Source of the DNA: Pseudomonadota bacterium
GTDB taxonomy: Bacteria > Pseudomonadota > Alphaproteobacteria > Rickettsiales > SXRF01
DNA length: 11,164 nt
Assembly (NCBI GenBank): GCA_028873275.1
Contig: JAGWLJ010000021.1
Location: 1 to 11,164, forward strand
Reading direction: 5' to 3'
The stretch's first letter is position 1. Every line of letters starts with the position of its first letter. Positions 6,530-11,164 of the stretch are shown here, one piece after another. A program made the translations under genes and the position numbers. The notes beneath the pieces were generated by a model. It was not told the DNA's origin and searched no databases. It saw only the letters and a list, made by a program, of their open reading frames with translations.

Positions 6530-8506
6530 ATGGCTGATCTCTTCTCGCAAAAACCATCCAAAACCCAGTCCTACACCGCCGAGGATATCGAAGTCCTCGA
6601 GGGGCTGGAACCCGTGCGGCGCAGGCCGGGCATGTATATCGGCGGCACCGACGAAACCGCCATGCATCACCTGGTCAACGAGGTGTTCGACAACGCCATG
6701 GACGAAGCGGTGGCCGGGTTCGCCAGTTCCATCGAGCTGGAGATGAGACCGGATAACGTAATCGTCGTGCGCGACAACGGCCGCGGTATTCCCGTCGACC
6801 CGCATCCCAAATTCCCTAAGAAATCGGCGCTGGAGGTGATTCTCACCACGCTGCATTCCGGCGGCAAGTTCAGCAGCAAAGTATATGAGACATCGGGCGG
6901 GTTGCATGGCGTCGGCGTGTCGGTGGTCAATGCGCTTTCCGATTATTTTGAGGCGGAGGTGGTGCGCGACAAAACGGTGTACCGCCAGTCCTATTCACGC
7001 GGCGAACCAACCTCGAAGCTCAGCAAAATGGGGCAGGATCCCAGGGGCAGGGGAACGACTATCGCCTTCCATCCCGATCCGGAGATTTTCGGCAAAGCGA
7101 AATTCCGTCCTGAAAAGCTCTACAAGCTGGCGCGCTCGAAAGCCTATCTTTTCCGCGGCGTTGAGATCCGCTGGATGTGCGATCCCTCGCTGCTGCCGGA
7201 AAATTCGGAAATTCCCGCCGAAGATAAGATTCATTTTCCCGGCGGCTTGCAGGATTTCTTAAAACAGCAGATCGACGGCCGTCCGACGGTGACGTCGCAG
7301 CCGTTTTGCGGCGAGGCAGAATTCCCTAATAAGCAGGGTCGCATCGAATGGGCTATCGACTGGCCGGCCGACGAGGAAGGTTTCGTCAGCACCTATTGCA
7401 ACACCATCCCGACGCCCGAAGGCGGCACGCATGAATCCGGCCTTCGCTCGGCCATCACCAAGGGCGTCAAGGCCTATGGCGAGCTGACCAGCAACAAGAA
7501 AATCGCCCAGGTCCAGGGCGAGGATATTCTCGGCGGGGCGACCATATTGCTGTCGCTGTTCATGCGCGACCCGCAGTTCCAGGGGCAGACCAAGGACAGG
7601 CTGGTGAGCCAGGAAGCGGCGCGGCTGGTGGAAAACGCCGTGCGCGACCATTTCGATCACTGGCTGACCGGCGACCCGGAGAATGCCGGCAAGCTGATGG
7701 CCTGCATCATCGAACGCACGGAAGAACGCCTGCGCCGCAAGGCCGAGAAGGATGTCAGCCGTAAGGCGGTGACGCAGAAGCTGCGCCTGCCAGGGAAGCT
7801 CGCCGACTGCACGCGCTCGACGCATAAGGGCACGGAGATTTTCATCGTCGAGGGCGATTCGGCCGGCGGTTCCGCCAAGCAGGCGCGCGACCGCGAGACG
7901 CAGGCGGTGCTGCCGCTGCGCGGAAAGATTCTCAACGTCGCCTCGGCGTCGCTGGACAAGATCAAGGACAACAAGGAGCTGTCCGACCTCGTGCTGGCGC
8001 TGGGCTGCGGCTCCGGCTCGCATTACCGCGAGGATGCGCTGCGCTACGACAAGGTCATCATCATGACCGACGCCGATGTGGACGGGGCGCATATCGCCTC
8101 GCTGCTGATGACGTTCTTTTACCAGGAAATGCCGGAGATGATCCGCGCCGGTCATCTGTACCTCGCCCGTCCGCCGCTTTACCGCATCACCATCGGCACC
8201 ACGACCTATTACGCGCAGGACGACAAGGAAAAAGAAGCCATCCTCGCCGAGCACGGCAAGAACCGTAAGGTGGAGGTGGGCCGCTTCAAGGGGCTGGGCG
8301 AGATGACGCCGCCTCAGCTCAAGGAAACGACGATGAATCTGGGCAGCCGCGTGCTGCTCAAGGTCGTCATCGAGGAAGAGGATTCCGGGGCCACCGCCCA
8401 GCGCGTCGAGCAATTAATGGGCCGCAAGCCGGAGCACCGCTTTACCTTCATTCAGGAGCAGACGGCGCGGCGCGGCGGCCAGATCTTAGAGCAGCTGGAT
8501 GTGTGA
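6530..8506 (+). CDS. parE: DNA topoisomerase IV subunit B (ParE)
   Basis: ParE is the ATPase subunit of topoisomerase IV, which works with ParC to unlink daughter chromosomes. The protein is full length at 658 residues. The GHKL ATPase domain shows EVFDNAMDEA (51-60), DNGRGIPVDPHPKFP (82-96) and GGLHGVGVSVVNALS (123-137). A transducer domain with QGQTKDRL (351-358) follows. The TOPRIM domain has EGDSAGGSAKQARDR (441-455), PLRGKILNV (462-470) and the metal-binding DADVDGAHI (514-522). FKGLGEM (586-592) precedes the C-terminus. The VDPHPKFP stretch, the short length and the absence of a GyrB-type insert favour ParE over GyrB. It heads a compact plus-strand cluster; the next gene starts 2 bases after its stop. 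parC is not in the window. Confidence 0.96.
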   Translation: MADLFSQKPSKTQSYTAEDIEVLEGLEPVRRRPGMYIGGTDETAMHHLVNEVFDNAMDEAVAGFASSIELEMRPDNVIVVRDNGRGIPVDPHPKFPKKSALEVILTTLHSGGKFSSKVYETSGGLHGVGVSVVNALSDYFEAEVVRDKTVYRQSYSRGEPTSKLSKMGQDPRGRGTTIAFHPDPEIFGKAKFRPEKLYKLARSKAYLFRGVEIRWMCDPSLLPENSEIPAEDKIHFPGGLQDFLKQQIDGRPTVTSQPFCGEAEFPNKQGRIEWAIDWPADEEGFVSTYCNTIPTPEGGTHESGLRSAITKGVKAYGELTSNKKIAQVQGEDILGGATILLSLFMRDPQFQGQTKDRLVSQEAARLVENAVRDHFDHWLTGDPENAGKLMACIIERTEERLRRKAEKDVSRKAVTQKLRLPGKLADCTRSTHKGTEIFIVEGDSAGGSAKQARDRETQAVLPLRGKILNVASASLDKIKDNKELSDLVLALGCGSGSHYREDALRYDKVIIMTDADVDGAHIASLLMTFFYQEMPEMIRAGHLYLARPPLYRITIGTTTYYAQDDKEKEAILAEHGKNRKVEVGRFKGLGEMTPPQLKETTMNLGSRVLLKVVIEEEDSGATAQRVEQLMGRKPEHRFTFIQEQTARRGGQILEQLDV

Positions 8507-8508
8507 GT

Positions 8509-8967
8509 ATGCCTGAATGGCTACAGAAGCTGACAGGGTTGTTCAGGAAAGGCCATGCTCCGGCACAGGAGCCCGTAGCATCTCCTCCATCTGAACGGCC
8601 ACGAACTGCTGTTGTTCAGGAATTGTCTCCATCTGCGGACGAAGATCCTCCCATCATCCCCCCGTGGCAAGCATGGGAAATTCTGGAAGGCAGGGAGCGT
8701 GACTATTTAATAGACAGGGCAAAAACTATTGTGCAGGAAGACAGGATAAGCCCATTTATTCTTTATATCGTTGGCAATGTACTGAAAGAGATGGAGCAAG
8801 AGGCGTCCCATCCGGAATTACTCAAAGAACAAATAGAAGAAATAGTGCGCGAAGAGCTGAAGAATCACTATCGGTTTATATATAGAGCAGAGGTCGCTAT
8901 GCAGGAAGTTAGGGAAAATCTGGCTCATAAAGAACAGACCTCGTCCTCATCTTCCCGCAGCAGATAA
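8509..8967 (+). CDS. Hypothetical protein, 152 residues, between parE and the aminopeptidase gene
   Basis: I do not recognise a family. The protein begins with a short amphipathic stretch (MPEWLQKLTGLFRKG), then a proline-rich, probably disordered section (residues about 17-58). A charged, helix-rich region with Glu/Lys/Arg follows (from PPWQAWEILEGRERDYLIDRA to about 140), and a Ser/Arg tail (SSSSSRSR) closes it. No signal peptide or membrane segment is evident. An in-frame GTG at 8503 overlaps the parE stop, but the ATG at 8509 is better spaced from the GGA at 8496-8498. The gene sits 2 bases after parE and 3 bases before the aminopeptidase gene, so it is very likely co-transcribed. Its codons are noticeably richer in A and T than those of both neighbours (many ATA, AAA, GAA, TTA), which suggests a young or lineage-restricted gene. 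Confidence 0.75.
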   Translation: MPEWLQKLTGLFRKGHAPAQEPVASPPSERPRTAVVQELSPSADEDPPIIPPWQAWEILEGRERDYLIDRAKTIVQEDRISPFILYIVGNVLKEMEQEASHPELLKEQIEEIVREELKNHYRFIYRAEVAMQEVRENLAHKEQTSSSSSRSR

Positions 8968-8970
8968 GCT

Positions 8971-10350
8971 ATGAAGAATTTCCCCATTATCGAAAAAAGC
9001 AAATCGGCTATTCCCATTCATGCGCTGTACCAGAACCAATATGAGTTCTGGCTGAAACGCCAGCCCGTCCCCGCTAAAAACTGGCTGAGCGCCAATCATT
9101 TCAAGGCCGCGCCCGGCAGCTGGTGCCTTTTCCCGGCTGAGGACGGCCGCATCGGCGGCGTCGCCTGCGGCATTGATGTCAGTCCGAATATCTGGAGCAT
9201 CGCCAATTTAGCCACACAGCTACCGGCGCATACCTATGCGCTGGAGGGCAGATTCAGCGCAGCGGTGGCCACGCAGATGGCGCTGGGCTGGGCTTTGGCG
9301 GGATATAAGTTCACGCGCTACAAGAAAAACGATAAGGCACTTCCCGCGCTGGTGGCGCCCCGGGGCTGCGACCTTGCCTATGTGCAGGCTATGGCCGGAG
9401 CCATCAACTGGGCGCGTGACCTCATCAACACGCCAGCCAATGACTGCAATCCGCAGGCGCTGGCGGCCGAGGCGGTGGCTTTCGGCAAGGCGCATAAGGG
9501 CAAGGTCAGCGTCATCAAGGGCGAAGCATTGCTCAAGGCCGATTACCCGGTGGTCTATGCCGTCGGCAAGGCCAGCAGCGTGCCGCCGCATATGGTCGAT
9601 ATTACTTTCCCGCGCCCGCGTGCGCCCAAGGTGACGCTGGTGGGGAAGGGGGTGTGCTTCGATTCCGGCGGGCTCGATATCAAATCCACCGCCAATATGA
9701 AGCTGATGAAAAAAGATATGGCGGGTGTGGCCATCATGCTGGCGCTGGCGAAGGCGATACTGCAAGCCGGCATCCCGGTGCAGCTCCGCCTGCTGCTGCC
9801 CATCGTCGAGAATGCGGTATCCGGTAATGCTATGCGGCCGCTCGACATCGTGCGCTCGCGCAAGGGCCTCACCGTCGAGATCGGCAATACCGATGCCGAG
9901 GGGCGGCTGATCCTGTGTGACGCGCTGGCCGAGGCCGATAGCGAGAAACCCGACCTGCTGATCGATTGCTCGACGCTGACCGGCGCGGCGCGGGTGGCGC
10001 TGGGAACGGACGTTCCCGCCTTCTTCACGCCCGATGACACGCTGGCGCAGCAGGTGATGGCCCACGCCCAGGCTGAGAATGATCCGTTGTGGCGGCTGCC
10101 GTTGTGGAAGCCTTATCGGAGCCATCTCGACACGCAGAACGCTGATATCAGCAACGAATCCGACAGCGCTTATGGCGGGGCTATTACGGCGGCCTTGTAT
10201 TTACAGGAATTTGTGAGTAAAACGCCGTCCTGGCTGCATATCGACATGATGGCCTGGAATCTGAGTTCCAGGCCGGGACGCCCGCAGGGCGGCGAAGCCA
10301 TGGCGGTACGGGCATTGTATGCATTGATCAAGGATCGTTATGGCCGCTGA
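8971..10350 (+). CDS. M17 family leucyl aminopeptidase
   Basis: This is a cytosolic two-metal exopeptidase that removes N-terminal residues from peptides. The 459-residue protein has a short, divergent N-terminal domain (about 1-130) and a well-conserved catalytic domain. Motifs are GKGVCFDSGGLDIK (225-238), MKKDMAG (246-252) and the family signature NTDAEGRL (306-313). All residues expected from E. coli PepA are present at matching spacing: metal ligands K226, D231, D249, D308 and E310, and catalytic K238 and R312. It is about 40 residues shorter than PepA, mostly at the N-terminus, so I give no symbol; it fits the shorter alphaproteobacterial M17 type. The ATG is 3 bases after the previous stop. 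The 3' end overlaps marR by 11 bases. Confidence 0.95.
   Translation: MKNFPIIEKSKSAIPIHALYQNQYEFWLKRQPVPAKNWLSANHFKAAPGSWCLFPAEDGRIGGVACGIDVSPNIWSIANLATQLPAHTYALEGRFSAAVATQMALGWALAGYKFTRYKKNDKALPALVAPRGCDLAYVQAMAGAINWARDLINTPANDCNPQALAAEAVAFGKAHKGKVSVIKGEALLKADYPVVYAVGKASSVPPHMVDITFPRPRAPKVTLVGKGVCFDSGGLDIKSTANMKLMKKDMAGVAIMLALAKAILQAGIPVQLRLLLPIVENAVSGNAMRPLDIVRSRKGLTVEIGNTDAEGRLILCDALAEADSEKPDLLIDCSTLTGAARVALGTDVPAFFTPDDTLAQQVMAHAQAENDPLWRLPLWKPYRSHLDTQNADISNESDSAYGGAITAALYLQEFVSKTPSWLHIDMMAWNLSSRPGRPQGGEAMAVRALYALIKDRYGR
10330..10334 (+). promoter_or_regulatory. Ribosome binding site for the MarR gene
   Basis: AAGGA lies 5 bases before the ATG at 10340, inside the last codons of the aminopeptidase gene. 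It supports the overlapping start. Confidence 0.65.
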
Positions 10351-10702
10351 CGAAAAAATTGCTTCCTCGAAAACCATCCGGGCGCTGATGCTCTGGCACA
10401 AAGTCACCGCCGCCGCGCTCAAGCAGATGCCGGTGGATTTATCGGCGCGCCAGACGGCGCTGCTGCTCAATGTTTATCTTATGCCGCCGCCGCACAGCAT
10501 CAAGAGCCTGGCCGAGGAGCTGATGATCTCCAAGCCGGCCATCTGCCGCGCCGTCGATGCGCTGGAGACCGCCAAACTGGTGCGCCGCGTGCGCGACAAG
10601 CAGGACCGGCGCAACGTGCTGGTGCAGCGCACGGTCAAAGGCTCGGTGTATTTGAGCGAATTTGCCGACATCATCCTCAGCATGTCGCGGGAAGCGGCGT
10701 AG
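10340..10702 (+). CDS. MarR-type winged-helix transcriptional regulator
   Basis: The protein is 120 residues. A first helix (about 10-30) precedes LSARQTALLLNVYL. A helix-turn-helix follows (SIKSLAEELMISKPAICRAVDALETAKLV, residues about 53-81), then a wing carrying the MarR-type D..DRR pattern (DKQDRR, 86-91) and TVKG (98-101). It is about 20-30 residues shorter than most MarR proteins. The missing part is the C-terminal dimerisation helix, so dimer contacts may be reduced or different. The start codon lies inside the aminopeptidase gene (11-base overlap) with a good AAGGA site, so translation is probably coupled. The target and ligand are unknown; co-transcription with the aminopeptidase is the only hint. 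The stop is 4 bases from the end of the convergent gene at 10707. Confidence 0.85.
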   Translation: MAADEKIASSKTIRALMLWHKVTAAALKQMPVDLSARQTALLLNVYLMPPPHSIKSLAEELMISKPAICRAVDALETAKLVRRVRDKQDRRNVLVQRTVKGSVYLSEFADIILSMSREAA

Positions 10703-10706
10703 GCGG

Positions 10707-11164
10707 TCAGCCGTAATAATATCCCGAATACGGCTCCTGCGAAAGCCTGGCGGTTTTTTTTATGAGCTTTTCTGCCGCGGCATAGAGTTCACCGTAGGAG
10801 AGCACATTTTTGATATCGAACCACTTTACATCATTGATTCCGTCAGCGCCGGGCGCATGGGTTTGACGCCATTTATCCTGCCGCCTTGAATTCTGGCCGA
10901 CCAGCAGCAACAGGCCTCCATATTCACCCTGGTTGCGGACGGCGTCCGTAATGTTCTGCGCGCCGATTTCGGAAATGAGGAGCGCATACATTTTTTCTTT
11001 GAAGGCCGTATCGGAAGCAATGGTATACGTGCGGGTGTCGTGTATTTCTTCGCGGTCGGTAACGGGATTATGCTCTTTACCCCGCAGGCGCGCGTATAAT
11101 TCCGAGTAACTCAGCTCGTTTCTCAGGAACTGCTGCGTGTCATCAATCTGGGGTGCATGAGGTG
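10707..11164 (-). CDS. Hypothetical protein with internal LSYxELY repeat, C-terminal part (5' end beyond the window)
   Basis: The frame is open from the right edge to TGA at 10707-10709, giving 151 residues without a start. An internal ATG at 10991 would yield only 94 residues, but the frame extends well upstream with similar composition, so the gene is longer. I do not recognise a family. Two related segments occur 104 residues apart: LSYSELYARL (11085-11114) and LSYGELYAAA (10773-10802). The residues before each also resemble each other (an I-D/N-D start, F, then N shortly before LSY). A hydrophobic strand GGLLLLVGQN lies between the copies, and the protein ends in a Tyr/Gly tail (SGYYYG). 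This suggests at least two copies of a roughly 100-residue repeat. It converges on marR with a 4-base gap. Confidence 0.65.
   Translation of the reverse strand, partial: PHAPQIDDTQQFLRNELSYSELYARLRGKEHNPVTDREEIHDTRTYTIASDTAFKEKMYALLISEIGAQNITDAVRNQGEYGGLLLLVGQNSRRQDKWRQTHAPGADGINDVKWFDIKNVLSYGELYAAAEKLIKKTARLSQEPYSGYYYG

Noticed and set aside
7259..8413. 384-residue minus-strand open frame
   Set aside because: It is antisense to conserved ParE motifs including TOPRIM, so it is a shadow of parE.
6530..8506. GyrB instead of ParE
   Set aside because: The length, VDPHPKFP segment and overall resemblance to alphaproteobacterial ParE favour topoisomerase IV.
8503..8508. GTG start at 8503 for the gene after parE
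   Set aside because: It is too close to the only weak binding site; the ATG at 8509 is better spaced. The GTG cannot be excluded.
9220..10125. 301-residue minus-strand open frame
   Set aside because: It is antisense to the aminopeptidase catalytic domain, without family features.
10746..10761. Rho-independent terminator after marR, based on a run of eight T
   Set aside because: No stable stem precedes the T run, and it is inside the convergent coding frame (Lys-Lys codons).

Overview
The window looks like chromosome from a GC-rich member of the Alphaproteobacteria. The main evidence is the gene set recG / sdhE / mfd, with recG divergent from sdhE-mfd, an arrangement common in that class. 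ParE, the M17 aminopeptidase and Mfd also read as alphaproteobacterial in sequence. No mobile-element gene, tRNA, rRNA or CRISPR array is visible, and no intergenic gap exceeds about 130 bases.

Layout. Positions 1-2128 lie on the minus strand: a PAS plus degenerate-GGDEF protein (1202-2128) followed by recG (1-1147, 3' end off the left edge). Positions 2183-6008 lie on the plus strand: sdhE, then mfd. A small unrecognised minus-strand gene (6011-6400) converges on mfd and is divergent from the next block. Positions 6530-10702 are a tight plus-strand run: parE, a 152-residue unrecognised protein, an M17 leucyl aminopeptidase and a small MarR-type regulator. Gaps there are 2-3 bases and the last pair overlaps by 11 bases. 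A further unrecognised minus-strand gene (10707 to the right edge, 5' end missing) converges on marR.

Function. RecG (fork and Holliday-junction remodelling), Mfd (transcription-repair coupling) and ParE (topoisomerase IV subunit) are genome-maintenance enzymes. SdhE is an assembly factor for succinate dehydrogenase. The aminopeptidase and MarR protein belong with housekeeping peptide turnover, with a regulator of unknown target.

Most interesting signal. Both DNA translocases carry palindromic insertions that keep the reading frame. Three elements (recG 495-557, the sdhE/mfd junction 2434-2501, mfd 5491-5556) share no sequence but share an architecture: inverted-repeat arms built from degenerate tandem 7-base units around a loop of 10-40 bases. 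Two further GC-rich hairpins lie in recG (9-31) and mfd (4439-4468). In mfd and recG they fall at linkers or loops between conserved helicase motifs. Within the elements at 495-557 and 5491-5556, only one of the three frames on the coding strand is free of stops. This resembles in concept the Rickettsia palindromic elements and the heptameric STRR repeats of cyanobacteria, but I cannot assign it to either family.
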